NCBI RefSeq assembly: GCF_028476545.1 | Contig: NW_026731989.1 | Coordinates: 334,501-398,500 of the forward strand | Reading direction: 5' to 3' | DNA: 64,000 nucleotides | DNA from: Physella acuta | Taxonomy: Eukaryota > Mollusca > Gastropoda > Physidae | Shown: piece after piece, positions 32,809 to 43,929 of the stretch | How the letters are laid out: each line of letters begins with the position of its first letter | How positions within the stretch are numbered: the first letter of the stretch is position 1 | Position numbers and translations under genes: made by a program | The notes under the pieces: model-generated | The model's input: the letters and a program-made list of their open reading frames with translations, nothing else | Database searches by the model: none | What the model was told of the DNA's origin: nothing

Positions 32809-34423
32809 CTAGCCGTCCCGGCCAGGCCCTGCTCTGGCTTCTGTGAAAAACCCTTCTGTTAAAGACCATCACCTGTGTGTTTAGTAATCATCATAAACCC
32901 GGCATTGCCCACCCAAACCACAACCAACCAAAACCAAAACAACAAAACGCAAACATAACGCTAACACAATTACAAATACAAACGAAAACAAAAACTTACA
33001 ACAAACCAACCACAACCACAAACACCAATACGAACACAAAGAAAAAAGCAAACGAAAACCAACCAAATCCAAACACAAAACCAACCACAAACACAAACCC
33101 AAAGAAAAAAACAAACGAAAAAGCAAACGAAAACAAACCAAATACAAACGCAAAACCAACCACAAACCCAAAGAAAAAAAACACAAAAGAAAAAACAAAC
33201 GAAAACAAACCAAATCCAAACGCAAAACCAACCTCAAACACAAATACAAACACAAACCCAATGAAAATAAAACACAAACGAAAACGAAAAAAGAAAGAAC
33301 AAAAACGAACCAAATCAAAACGCAACCACTAACGCAAACCCAACCTAAACACAAAGAAAACACTAACGCGAATATAAACGCAAAGTGCTCACGGGGCTGA
33401 ATCGCCTACTTCAACTTAATAAACGACTATAGTACCCCAACTTATTCATAGTCTTTTGCACTCACTTTAATGAACGTAGGCGCGAAACCGAACACGGGAG
33501 GCCCGGGACCCCAAAAAGCACCCTGTCTGGGCGCCAGAGGACGCACCATGACGTCACCGCCTGATTGAACTTAGTAAACGCCTATAGTGCATAACTTATT
33601 CATAGTCTTTTGAACTCACGCGAACGTAGATACCATAGCGTACACCGGAAGGCCCGGGGCGCCAAATAGCACCCTGTCGGGGTGCCGGAGGACGCCCGGA
33701 TTTGATTCACTTAAAGACTATAGTAACCTTTCTTATCCATAGTCTATCGCACTGTTTAAAACAAAATTATGCAGCATAGCGCTCACATGATAGCCCAGGG
33801 TGCCAAATCAAACCGTGCAGGGGCGCCGGCGGACGCGCCTGTTTCAATTTAGTGAACAAAAATGATAATACTCCAAGCTTATCCGTAAATGGAAAGAAAT
33901 AAACGTATATGATTTGTAGGACCTGGCTTATTAAATGTTATTGATTTAAAAAAAAAAAAAAAAAATTATTGAACAGTATGTTCAGTGTATAGAATAAATA
34001 AAAGGCAGTGTTAAAAATACCTAACGACATTGCACTTAATCAATCCCCGCTAATTGTGTAATTATTTTTTTTTTTCTTAACACCAAAAACAAAGTAATAA
34101 AATGTAAATTCTCTCTTCTTAAGGATTTATTTTTCATTAAAGGGAAGTAACTTTGCAGTCAATACATTTCCGACACAATTTTAGAAATTTTATAAACGTC
34201 GATACACTTTTTAAAAATTTTATGTCGCGTTCATAATTGAAAATTATTCTTCTAAGTAAATAGAATGAAAATTGTTTTGTAAGACTTTCAATGGTAATTT
34301 TTTGACTCGTAAATTTAGACTTTGAGCACGATAAACAATCTAACACTTAAATCCGTAGAAGTGTCAACGACAAACTTTTTTGTTTTTTGCCACACGTTAC
34401 AGAACTGAGCTTTATATATTAGA
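32809..34423 (-). mobile_element. Helitron unit 7, longer form (1,615 bp)
   Basis: Close to unit 4 throughout, including the 3' and A/C-tract variants. Its 5' TC end borders host DNA, with A next to it in minus sense. Confidence 0.9.
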
Positions 34424-34846
34424 TTGGCATAACAGAGGTATAACACTGGCATAATATGGTACATTAATTGTATTAATCTGGAATAATACTGGTACAAACT
34501 AGTTCAGTATTAATGTAATACGTGTATAAACCTGATTCAAACTGGTATTGTATTAACGTAAACGTGTCATATTGGTGCACGTTATAGGCCTATGCTAGTT
34601 TCACGCGGATAAAATATTGTTTAAAATTTCTTTAATAATGATATAAAACTGAATGAAAACTAGTATAATACTTATATTAAAATAGTGTAGGCCTACAAGT
34701 GATGTAATACTAACATAACAGGTACTACACCTAAATATGCTACAACTCTATGCATAAAACTAGGTCTACAACAATTATTCGTTATTGCCTGTTGGTGTCA
34801 ATGAGGCGCCGTTGATAAAAAAAAAAGTTCTACAAATGAAACAAAC
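34424..34846. other. AT-rich spacer with short repeats
   Basis: Scattered AATACTGGTA and TGGCATAA words in AT-rich DNA. No supported gene. Confidence 0.45.
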
Positions 34847-34973
34847 CTGAGTCAATGCTCAGCTTAGGCTTGCTGCCAGGGAACTCTTCGCCTGTAGGTA
34901 GACGTCACGTGATGGTGTCGTACTCCGGCGGTTGCACGAGCCTCATCTTCACCCCGGTCATGTGACTTGCAGG
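34847..34973 (-). other. Candidate exon (weak)
   Basis: On the minus strand TTTCTTGTACAG is followed by a stretch with GC-rich third positions in one frame (ASHMTGVKMRLVQPPEYDTI), then a TGA, then the same frame continues RLPTGEEFPGSKPKLSIDS and meets the donor-like CTCAG/GTTTGT. The in-frame TGA argues against that frame. Another frame is open for about 33 codons. It may be a dead exon, a last exon ending at TGA, or chance. The family is not recognised. Confidence 0.2.
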
Positions 34974-35394
34974 CTGTACAAGAAACGTTTGGAGGTAAAC
35001 AATAGAAAACTTGATGTTTAAATCCTGATAGCAAGCGGACGTGACGTCATTAATGACACTAAGGGAAATAATGCTGGGGAGATTGGGATCTTTCATTTAA
35101 AAACTGACATCAACAGAAATGTGAATGTTTATGCGACTGATCAGATAATTGGGCTTTGTCTAGTCGATACAATCAGTGGATGGTATCACGTGGTTTAGCC
35201 GGATGAAGATACCATGCTTGAATAACCTAGTTAAAATAACCGAGGCTATGTTAGTTGAAAGCTGCTGTATCTTGCTTTGTGTAACGTGTAAATACCAATC
35301 GATTGTGAGAAAAACATCGAAATTAACTGAGAGGCTGAAATTAACGTGTTTTTGCACATTATACAGACGTTGTAAATAAAAGTAAATAAGCCAT
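34974..35394. other. Spacer, nothing recognised
   Basis: Small open frames on both strands around 35160-35438 show no domain or repeat. Confidence 0.4.
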
Positions 35395-35705
35395 CCCTCA
35401 ACCCTGTATAACCCACCCATCAACCCTGTATAAACCACCCCTCAACCCTATAAAAACCACCCCTCAACCCTGTATAAACCACCCCTCAGCCCTATATAAC
35501 CCCTTGAACCTATATAACCCACCCCTCAGCCCTATATAACCCAACCCTCAGCCCTATATAACCCAACCCTCAGCCCTATATAACCCACCCCCTGAACCCT
35601 ATATAACCCACCCCTCAATCCAATATAATCCCCTGAACCCTATATAACCCACCCCCTGAACCCTATATAAACCACCCCTCAGCCCTATATAAACCACCCC
35701 TACAC
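35395..35705. repeat. 24-bp minisatellite with TATA words
   Basis: About 13 imperfect units of AACCCTATATAACCCACCCCTC type, spaced 22-26 bp. Each carries a TATATAA-like word, which follows from the repeat and is not evidence of promoters. Confidence 0.88.
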
Positions 35706-35954
35706 ATCATCCCGACTATAAAGTAACCGTGCATATAAAATGAAGACATAACATTTTTCCCTGGCCTCGAATGGCCCCTGAAAGGCAGACATCGTCTCTC
35801 CCTAGAATCTCCAGGAAATTGCCTCCACACAACGGAAGAGTATCAATCAAAAGGAATATTTTCACACCAGAAAATGCCGGTTTAATAGACCGGTTGTCTT
35901 TATAGTGGGTCTCCATCCGTGATATCAAATTTCCTATCCAGCTGTTATCTTTCT
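35706..35954. other. Spacer upstream of candidate promoter
   Basis: Unique sequence; a 70-codon minus-strand frame is unsupported. Confidence 0.4.
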
Positions 35955-36010
35955 ATTGGCTAACCTTCAACCAATCACTATCATTCTTCACATTCTCTCC
36001 GTACTTTATA
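35955..36010 (+). promoter_or_regulatory. Candidate promoter: two CCAAT boxes and TATA-like
   Basis: An inverted CCAAT (ATTGG, 35955-35959) and a direct CCAAT (35971-35975) lie 11 bp apart. TTTATA at 36005-36010 is followed by a CpG-rich stretch (CGCGTCTCCG, GAGCGCGC). The order and spacing suit an animal core promoter for the frame at 36141. Confidence 0.25.
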
Positions 36011-36140
36011 GTCCCTGTTTCGCGTCTCCGCTTTTTGAGCGCGCTGTTGGCGCAATGTAGCAGACACATGCCACTTTGACGTGTCCGTCCGGACAAACTT
36101 CACAGTCCGGTTTTGATCGGCCGACACGAGTCAAGACAAA

Positions 36141-36320
36141 ATGGAATGTCCTGGTCTCGGCAAACACGACATTCACCGTCTGGACAATAGGAAGTCGAAT
36201 TCCAGGAACATGGACATTGAGCTGTTAGCACTGAGCACACAAGGACATGGCCGACTACAGAAAAGCGAGAGCGAGTATTTGTTTAATGACTTGATGGACG
36301 CGAATCGACGATGTCATTGA
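36141..36320 (+). CDS. Possible short coding frame, 59 codons
   Basis: ATG at 36141 lies in a strong initiation context (AAAATGG), about 130 bases after a TATA-like word and two CCAAT boxes. The 59-residue product starts MECPGLGKHDIHRLDNRKSN and includes MDIELLALSTQGHGRLQKSE. It is well mixed in composition and not repeat-derived, and it ends in TGA. The segment is richer in CpG than its surroundings. A donor-like CGA/GTATTT near 36270 would allow it to be a first exon. I do not recognise the family. It could be a real first exon, a small protein or a chance frame. Confidence 0.28.
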   Translation: MECPGLGKHDIHRLDNRKSNSRNMDIELLALSTQGHGRLQKSESEYLFNDLMDANRRCH

Positions 36321-36703
36321 TTGATTTCCTTCACCGATAGCAGTTTTCTAAGGGAGAGGTCGCTCCAATGGGGTATTGTTAGTTAAATTTTCCCTTAGAT
36401 GAATGCTGTGTCTGATCGACTGGGACCGGTCTAAAAAACGTTGATCAAGAAACCATGGACGTTTCTCCGTCGCGGGTCTCATGCAATCACGTGATTTAAT
36501 TAAGAACTGAAATATGGTCTTGATGTAGCGTAACTGGAGAGTTCCCTCAGCGTCCGGTCGGCCATCTTTAGCAGAGTTAGTCGACAAAAGTCACGTGGTT
36601 TGTGAGCTAGAAAAAACAGTTAGTTGAGGAGTGAAGCAGTTCTACAGATTGGTAGGATTGGTGATGTCACGTTGTTAGATGGCGCTGCTTGTAGTGGGAG
36701 AGG
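36321..36703. other. Spacer with small minus-strand frame
   Basis: A 79-codon minus-strand frame (36348-36587) is non-repetitive but unrecognised. It overlaps AAAGATGGCCGAC (minus, ATG at 36565), a YY1-like or start-like word. Not enough to call a gene. Confidence 0.3.
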
Positions 36704-36865
36704 GATCACGTTGGGAGAGGAACCGTGTGATCACGTTGGGAGAGGAACCATGTAATCACGTTGGGAGAGGAGCCGTGTGATCACGTTAGAAGAGGAACCG
36801 TGTGATCACGTTGATAGTGGGACCATGTGGTCACGTTAATAGTGAGACCACGTTGATAGAGTATT
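36704..36865. repeat. 25-bp minisatellite, about 6 copies
   Basis: Unit GATCACGTTGGGAGAGGAAC plus CGTGT. The right-hand copies change to GTTGATAGTGGGACC. CACGT words recur in each unit. Confidence 0.88.
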
Positions 36866-37142
36866 ACTTTCATCACGTTGTTAGAAATGCAATAACTCAG
36901 CTTCATTCTGGACGTTTTAAAACAACCTCCAGCCCACACAAAAACTGACCATCAATAGATCGACCAATATGTTTTTAGAGCTGATTTGTTTACAAACACA
37001 AGAGAGAGCAAGCGACACGAAGAATATTTTGTTATCTGTAAAGTCCTTATCTGGTAGAGCGTCGTTTAAATCCTTCCCAAGTAGGTTTTGATGGGCTCTA
37101 AGTTAGGCGTACACAGCAGGGGGGGGGGGGCATGCAGTGGAT
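36866..37142. other. Spacer with poly-G run
   Basis: Unique sequence ending in a G run at about 37120-37130 just before the next array. Confidence 0.45.
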
Positions 37143-37760
37143 GTCAACATTAACTGTAGAGGTGTTCACTTTATACAGATAAATAACAGGGGTGTTAACT
37201 TTATACAGATTAACTGCAGGGGTGTTAACTTTATACAGATAAATAACTGGGGTGTTAACTTTATACAGATTAACTGCAGGGGTGTTAACTTTATACAGAT
37301 AAATAACTGGGGTGTTAACTTTATACAGATTAACTGCAGGGGTGTTAACTTTATACAGATAAATAACTGGGGTGTTAACTTTATACAGATTAACTGCAGG
37401 GGTGTTAACTTTATACAGATAAATAAACACAGGGGTATTAACTTTATACAGATTAATTGCAGAGGTGTTAACTTTATACAGATAAATAAACACAGGGGTA
37501 TTAACTTTATACAGATTAATTGCAGAGGTGTTAACTTTATACAGATTAATTGCAGAGGTGTTAACTTTATACAGATAAATAAACACAGGGGTATTAACTT
37601 TATACAGATTAACTACAGAGGAGTTAACTTTATACAGATAAATAAACACAGGGGTATTAACTTTATATAGATCAACAAAATGGATGCTAACTTTATATAG
37701 GTATAGATAAACAACAGGAGTGTTAACTTTATATAGCTAAACAACGGGGATGTTAACGAT
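37143..37760. repeat. 30-bp minisatellite with 60-bp dimers
   Basis: Two alternating 30-bp types share GTTAACTTTATACAGAT and differ as TAACTGCAGGG or AAATAACTGGG, forming exact 60-bp dimers at 37201-37400. To the right, units of 33-34 bp carry AAATAAACACAGGGGTA. Frames of about 180 codons on both strands are artefacts. Confidence 0.94.
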
Positions 37761-38133
37761 AAAAAGGTAACAACACAGGTGTGTTAGAATGACAGAGACA
37801 AAAAGCAGTAGTGGTCCACAATAACTGAAACTGGTAACACCTTTACCCCAGTGTGCCGTGACGTGTCACAGTTTCCATCCGACCGTGTCGGTGCCCACAG
37901 TTTGACCTGGCCAGTGAAGCGTGAAAGTAGCCCTAATCAATACGGATCAGATGGTTGCAACACACCTGAGTGAACAAGACGGAACGATTTTTTTCTTCAC
38001 AAACTCGCTTGAAAATTAGTTTCTTTGTTTTCTGTCAGGGCATTCATTTTGTAAAGTAAATCAGTTTGACCTTGACTTTTAAAGCTAGGTCGAACGAATA
38101 GTTTATCACTATAAGTACGTTTGGTTAGAGTCT
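37761..38133. other. Spacer, nothing recognised
   Basis: Unique sequence between two large arrays. No supported feature. Confidence 0.45.
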
Positions 38134-40760
38134 GCTTGAAAGTCTCTGCTTGACGAGCCTCTAATTGACCAGTCTCTACTTGACCAGCCTCTACTTGACC
38201 AGCGTCTATTTGACCAGCCTCGACTTGACCAGCCTCTACTTGACCTGCCTCTACTTGACCAGCCTCTACTTGACCAGTCTCTACTTGACCAGCCTCTACT
38301 TGACCAGCCTCTACTTGACCAGCCTCTACTTGACCAGCCTCTACTTGACCAGTCTCTACTTGACCAGCCTCTACTTGCCCAGCCTCTACTTGACCAACTA
38401 ATTGACCAGCCTCTACTTGACCAGCCTCGACTTGACCAGCCTCTACTTGACCAGCCTCTACTTGCCCAGCCTCTACTTGACCAACTAATTGACCAGCCTC
38501 GACTTGACCAGCCTCTACTTGACCAGCCTCTACTTGACCAGCCTCTACTTGACCAGCCTCTACTTGACCAGCCTCTACTTGACCAGCGTCTATTTGACCA
38601 GCCTCTACTTGACCAGTCTCTACTTGACCAGCCTCTACTTGACCAGCCTCTACTTGACCAACTAATTGACCAGCCTCTACTTGACCAGTCTCTACTTGAC
38701 CAACTAATTGACCAGCCTCTAATTGACCAGTCTCTACTTGACCAGCCTCTACTTGACCAGCCTCTACTTGACCAGCCTCTACTTGACCAGCCTCTACTTG
38801 ACCAGCCTCTACTTGACCAGTCTCTACTTGACCAGCCTCTACTTGACCAGCCTCTACTTGACCAGCCTCTACTTGACCAGTCTCTACTTGACCAGCCTCT
38901 ACTTGACCAGCCTCTACTTGACCAGCCTCTACTTGACCAGCCTCTACTTGACCAGCCTCTACTTGACCAGCCTCTAATTGACCAGTCTCTACTTGACCAG
39001 CCTCTACTTGACCAGCCTCTACTTGACCAGCCTCTACTTGACCAGCCTCTACTTGACCAACTAATTGACCAGCCTCTACTTGACCAACCTCTACTTGACC
39101 AACCTCTACTTGACCAGCCTCTACTTGAACAACCTCTACTTGACCAACCTCTACTTGACCAGCCTCTACTTGACCAACTAATTGACCAGCCTCTACTTGA
39201 CCAACTAATTGACCAGCCTCTACTTGACCAGCCTCTACTTGACCAGCCTCTACTTGACCAGCCTCTAATTGACCAGCCTCTACTTGACCAGCCTCTACTT
39301 GACCAGCCTCTACTTGACCAGCCTCTAATTGACCAGTCTCTACTTGACCAGCCTCTACTTGACCAGCCTCTACTTGACCAGCCTCTACTTGACCAGCCTC
39401 TACTTGACCAGCCTCTACTTGACCAGCCTCTACTTGACCAGTCTCTACTTGACCAGCCTCTACTTGACCAGCCTCTACTTGACCAGCCTCTACTTGACCA
39501 GTCTCTACTTGACCAGCCTCTACTTGACCAGCCTCTACTTGACCAGCCTCTACTTGACCAGCCTCTACTTGACCAGCGTCTATTTGACCAGCCTCTACTT
39601 GACCAGCCTCTACTTGACCAACTAATTGACCAGCCTCTACTTGACCAGCCTCTACTTGACCAGCCTCTACTTGACCAACTAATTGACCAGCCTCTACTTG
39701 ACCAACCTCTACTTGACCAACCTCTACTTGACCAGCCTCTACTTGAACAACCTCTACTTGACCAACCTCTACTTGACCAGCCTCTACTTGACCAACTAAT
39801 TGACCAGCCTCTACTTGACCAACTAATTGACCAGCCTCTACTTGACCAGCCTCTACTTGACCAGCCTCTACTTGACCAGCCTCTACTTGACCAGCCTCTA
39901 CTTGACCAGCCTCTACTTGACCAGCCTCTAATTGACCAGTCTCTACTTGACCAGCCTCTACTTGACCAGCCTCTACTTGACCAGCCTCTACTTGACCAGC
40001 CTCTACTTGACCAGCTTCTACTTGACCAGTCTCTACTTGACCAGCCTCTACTTGACCAGCCTCTACTTGACCACCTCTACTTGACCAGTCTCTACTTGAC
40101 CAGCCTCTACTTGACCAGCCTCTACTTGACCAACTAATTGACCAGCCTCTACTTGACCAGCCTCTACTTGACCAGCCTCTACTTGACCAGCCTCTAATTG
40201 ACCAGTCTCTACTTGACCAGCCTCTACTTGACCAACCTCTACTTGACCAGCCTCTACTTGACCAACTAATTGACCAGCCTCTACTTGACCAACTAATTGA
40301 CCAGCCTCTACTTGACCAACCTCTACTTGACCAACCTCTACTTGACCAGCCTCTACTTGACCAACCTCTACTTGACCAACCTCTACTTGACCAACCTCTA
40401 CTTGACCAGCCTCTACTTGACCAACTACTTGACCAGCCTCTACTTGACCAGCCTCTACTTGACCAGCCTCTACTTGACCAGCCTCTAATTGACCAGTCTC
40501 TACTTGACCAGCCTCTACTTGACCAACCTCTACTTGACCAGCCTCTACTTGACCAACTAATTGACCAGCCTCTACTTGACCAACTAATTGACCAGCCTCT
40601 ACTTGACCAACCTCTACTTGACCAACCTCTACTTGACCAGCCTCTACTTGACCAACCTCTACTTGACCAACCTCTACTTGACCAACCTCTACTTGACCAG
40701 CCTCTACTTGACCAACTACTTGACCAGCCTCTACTTGATCAACTACTTGACCAGCGTCTA
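38134..40760. repeat. 15-bp minisatellite, 2.6 kb, higher-order structure
   Basis: About 175 copies of CCTCTACTTGACCAG with single-base variants (AGTCTC, AACCTC, AATTGACC) and a recurring shortened unit CAACTAATTGACCAG. Variant patterns reveal duplicated blocks. The AATTGACCAGTCTC marker at 38721 recurs 606 bp later, the rare TTGAACAACC recurs 618 bp later (about 39125 and 39743), and a block near 40297 recurs 291 bp later at 40588. A 233-codon minus frame and several plus frames (SLYLT repeats) are artefacts. Confidence 0.96.
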
Positions 40761-41053
40761 TCATCCAACACTGGATGACAGCATTAGCATCTGGTTACCC
40801 GGAAACATTTAAACGTGGATTAGTTATATCAAGATTGACCCCACGCTAAGGGTCATGGGTCAACCCGTACGGGGGTCCAGTAATGACGGAAGGTAAATAT
40901 TGTTATCGACTCCACTTCTTCGTTCAATTCGTTCGAACAAAGAAGTCTAAAATCACGACCAACAGTACAAATGCGGGCTAGTGGGCTCTCCACGTTGTGT
41001 AGGAAATGGCCATCAGGTTTATATGGCAGTACTTTTAAAAATATGCTGAAGAT
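40761..41053. other. Spacer, nothing recognised
   Basis: Unique sequence between arrays. No supported feature. Confidence 0.45.
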
Positions 41054-41862
41054 CTAGTTAGTTAGTTGTTGGTAAACACATTGGGCTAGCTGTGGAGCTA
41101 GTTAGTTAGTTAGTTGTTGGTAAACACATTGGGCTAGCCGTGGAGCTAGTTTGTTAGTTAGTTGTTGGTAAACACATTGGGCTAGCCGTGGAGCTAGTTT
41201 GTTAGTTAGTTGTTGGAAAACACATTGGGCTAGCTGTGGAGCTAGTTTGTTAGTTAGTTGTTGGTAAACACAATGGGCTAGCTGTGGAGCTAGTTAGGTA
41301 TTTGTTGTTAAACACATTGGACTAGCCGTGGAGCTAGTTAGTTAGTTGTTGTTAAACACATTGGACTGGCCGTGGAGCTAGTTAGTTAGTTGTTGTTAAA
41401 CACATTGGACTGGCTGTGGAGCTAGTTAGTTAGTTGTTGTTAAACACATTGGACTGGCCGTGGAGCTAGTTAGTTAGTTGTTGTTAAACACATTGGACTG
41501 GCCGTGGAGCTAGTTAGTTAGTTGTTGTTAAACACATTGGACTAGCCGTGGAGCTAGTTAGTTGTTGTTAAACACATTGGACTGGCCGTGGAGCTAGTTA
41601 GTTAGTTGTTGTTAAACACATTGGACTGGCCGTGGAGCTAGTTAGTTAGTTGTTGTTAAACACATTGGACTGGCCGTGGAGCTAGTTAGTTAGTTGTTGT
41701 TAAACACATTGGACTGGCCGTGGAGCTAGTTAGTTAGTTGTTGTTAAACACATTGGACTGGCCGTGGAGCTAGTTAGTTAGTTGTTGTTAAACACATTGG
41801 ACTGGCCGTGGAGCTAGTTAGTTAGTTGTTGTCAAACACATTGGACTAGCCGTGGAGCAACA
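41054..41862. repeat. 44-bp minisatellite, about 18 copies
   Basis: The unit contains GAGCTAGTTAGTTAGTTG, TTGTTAAACACATTGGACTG and GCCGTG. The left third (TTGGTAAACACATTGGGCTAG) differs consistently from the right two thirds, so the array has at least two sequence classes. Units differ in the number of TTAG steps. Confidence 0.95.
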
Positions 41863-41887
41863 CATCTAGAGCTAGCTGTGACACCAT

Positions 41888-42672
41888 CGACGTGAATGAT
41901 ATCCACAATTATGTAAATGATGTCACCATCGATGTGAATGATGTCACCATCGATGTGAATGATGTCACGATCGATGTGAATGATGTCATCATCTATATGA
42001 ATGATGTCACCATCGATGTGAATGATGTCACCATCGATGTGAATGTCACCATCGATGTAATTGATGTCACCATCGATGTGAATGATGTCACGATCGATGT
42101 GAATGATGTCACCATCGATGTGAATGATGTCACCATCGATGTGAATGATGTCACCATCGATGTGAATGATGTCACCATCGATGTGAATGATGTCACCATC
42201 GATGTTAATGATGTCACCATCGATGTGAATGATGTCACGATCGATGTGAATGATGTCATCATCTATATGAATGATGTCACCATCGATGTGAATGATGTCA
42301 CCATCGATGTGAATGTCACCATCGATGTAATTGATGTCACCATCGATGTGAATGATGTCACGATCGATGTGAATGATGTCACCATCGATGTGAATGATGT
42401 CACCATCGATGTGAATGATGTCACCATCGATGTGAATGATGTCACCATCGATGTGAATGATGTCACCATCGATGTTAATGATGTCACCATCGATGTGAAT
42501 GATGTCACCATCGATGTAAATAATGTCACCATCGATGTGAATGATGTCACCATCGATGTTAATGATGTCACCATCGATGTGAATGATGTCACCATCGATG
42601 TGAATAATGTCACCATCGATGTGAATAATGTCACCATCGACGTGAATGATGTCACCATCGATGTAAACGATG
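41888..42672. repeat. 21-bp minisatellite, about 37 copies
   Basis: Unit AATGATGTCACCATCGATGT plus G. Long frames stay open on both strands (277 plus, NDVTIDV repeats; 285 minus, HIDGDII repeats) because 21 is seven codons. A block marked by GTCATCATCTATATGAATG at 41986 recurs 270 bp later. Changes hit first and second codon positions as well as third, so there is no clear sign of protein selection. ATCGAT occurs in nearly every unit. Confidence 0.95.
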
Positions 42673-42733
42673 AAAGAAACGACGAGCAATCGATGCTCCG
42701 TGACTCGTGCGTGACGCGCGTTTGACCTTTCAG

Positions 42734-42839
42734 TGACTCACGATCTGGCTCTGTGATTAAAGACCAGCGTCGAATACGTCACACCGTTCCGTGCGAGCGT
42801 CATGACAAACCGGCACCAAATGCTGGCATCAGGCCGTAG
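42734..42839 (+). other. Candidate exon between array and donor
   Basis: GTTTGACCTTTCAG gives a plausible acceptor and CCGTAG/GTGAGTAC a strong donor, enclosing 106 CpG-containing bases. An ATG at 42802 (GTCATGA) opens MTNRHQMLASGR up to the donor, so this could be a 5' UTR or first coding exon. Donor words of this quality also occur by chance in a window this size. No partner exon was found. Confidence 0.25.
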
Positions 42840-43310
42840 GTGAGTACTACATCGCCCAGTCCTTCCAGCTGCCTTACGGTCACTTTAAAGGCTTTTACTT
42901 GCTTGTTTTCACATTCAAACTTTCATATTGTACGGAATATGCACTACGGAATACATTTTAAAAAAATACAAAATCGATAACGCCATCAATCACACTAGCC
43001 ATCTGTGAAACATCTTAGGCTGAATTCGGATAATATTTCTACAACATCGACTTCCGGTTTTTAAATATTCATCAGTATAATCTGTCTTGGGATTATAAAT
43101 CAGCATTAACATACTTAAAACAATTCTTTAAATAATCTACATTAAGCTTCGTTACGAGCGAGTGGTTTCATAACATTTTAACTAGAAAAAAATCATTCTT
43201 TGAGATATGGTGATCAATACTCAAATGGTGTAGATTTTATCTGCTTTAAAACTACGGCTAATATCGATGTTTGGCGGGTGTTATTCTGGATGTTAAATCT
43301 GTACTTTTTA
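42840..43310. other. AT-rich spacer
   Basis: No supported gene, element end or RNA gene. Confidence 0.45.
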
Positions 43311-43430
43311 CCCCAGGTACGAATTAGAGCTGGGTAAGCTCAGAGAAGACATGCAGACTCGTGTCACGGAGTAATTCTGACATGGACTCGAACTTCAGAC
43401 CTTTAGCTAAACATCTGCTACATGGACTAT
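43311..43430 (-). mobile_element. SINE fragment related to 15783 and 63115 copies
   Basis: In minus sense, a B box GTTCGAGTCC (43384-43394 region) precedes a core whose plus-strand form AGGTAC...AGAGCTGGGT...CTCAGAGA parallels AAGTACCCTTCAGAGCTGGG and GACTCAGGGA of the 63-kb copy. It is more diverged from the other two than they are from each other. Confidence 0.5.
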
Positions 43431-43929
43431 TTCGTCCCACACTGGACATTGGTCACTAGTTAAACAAATGAACAACATGGCGACTTAAGCACACAAACAG
43501 GTGTACACCGAGTGATTTAGAATGGGGTTACATTAGTTCTATAATTAATTCGATTAAGTTTTTAATTAACAGCTCTGTACGAGTTAATGAGTGCAGCCGA
43601 TTTTTTTCTTAAACCATTTCTACGTACAGACCGCAAAATAACCTTTCTGTAAACAATGGGTTTAGGTAATTATTGAGACTAATTAAGCCATGCAGCAGTC
43701 ATTGGATAAGTTAAGCTGGTTGCAGCTGTGAATTAGCTGTTGGCTGGTTGTAGCTGTGAATTAGCTGTTGGCTGGCTGTAGCTATATAATAGATGTTGGC
43801 AGCCATTAACCAGTTTTTTACCGTTCAAATCTACGAGCAAGCAGTAAGACAAATGATATATTGGGAGAGGGCCCCAAACAAAAATAAATGAGCCGAGTAA
43901 AATACTTGATTGACCTCCCCTGGGACGGG
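43431..43929. other. Spacer with 29-bp repeat
   Basis: 43712-43800 has three copies of a unit with GCTGTGAATTAGCTGTTGG and GCTGGTTG. Otherwise unique. Confidence 0.6.

Larger units (their letters stand above)
24018..34423 (-). mobile_element. Head-to-tail array of seven Helitrons, 10.4 kb
   Basis: Seven units lie in the same minus orientation. At every internal junction the 3' CTAG of one unit abuts the 5' TC of the next with no bases between (25559/25560, 27098/27099, 28630/28631, 30243/30244, 31778/31779, 32808/32809). The outer left end (CTAG) is followed, in minus sense, by host T, and the outer right end (TC) is preceded by host A. The whole concatemer therefore fills one A/T target, the signature of Helitron insertion. 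Each unit has the 3' hairpin GCCAG-loop-CTGGC. No Rep/helicase is encoded, so mobility must have come from a helper in trans. Confidence 0.92.

Noticed and set aside
35395-35705. A row of TATATAA words as multiple TATA boxes
   Set aside because: They belong to the 24-bp unit and repeat with it; no transcription evidence.
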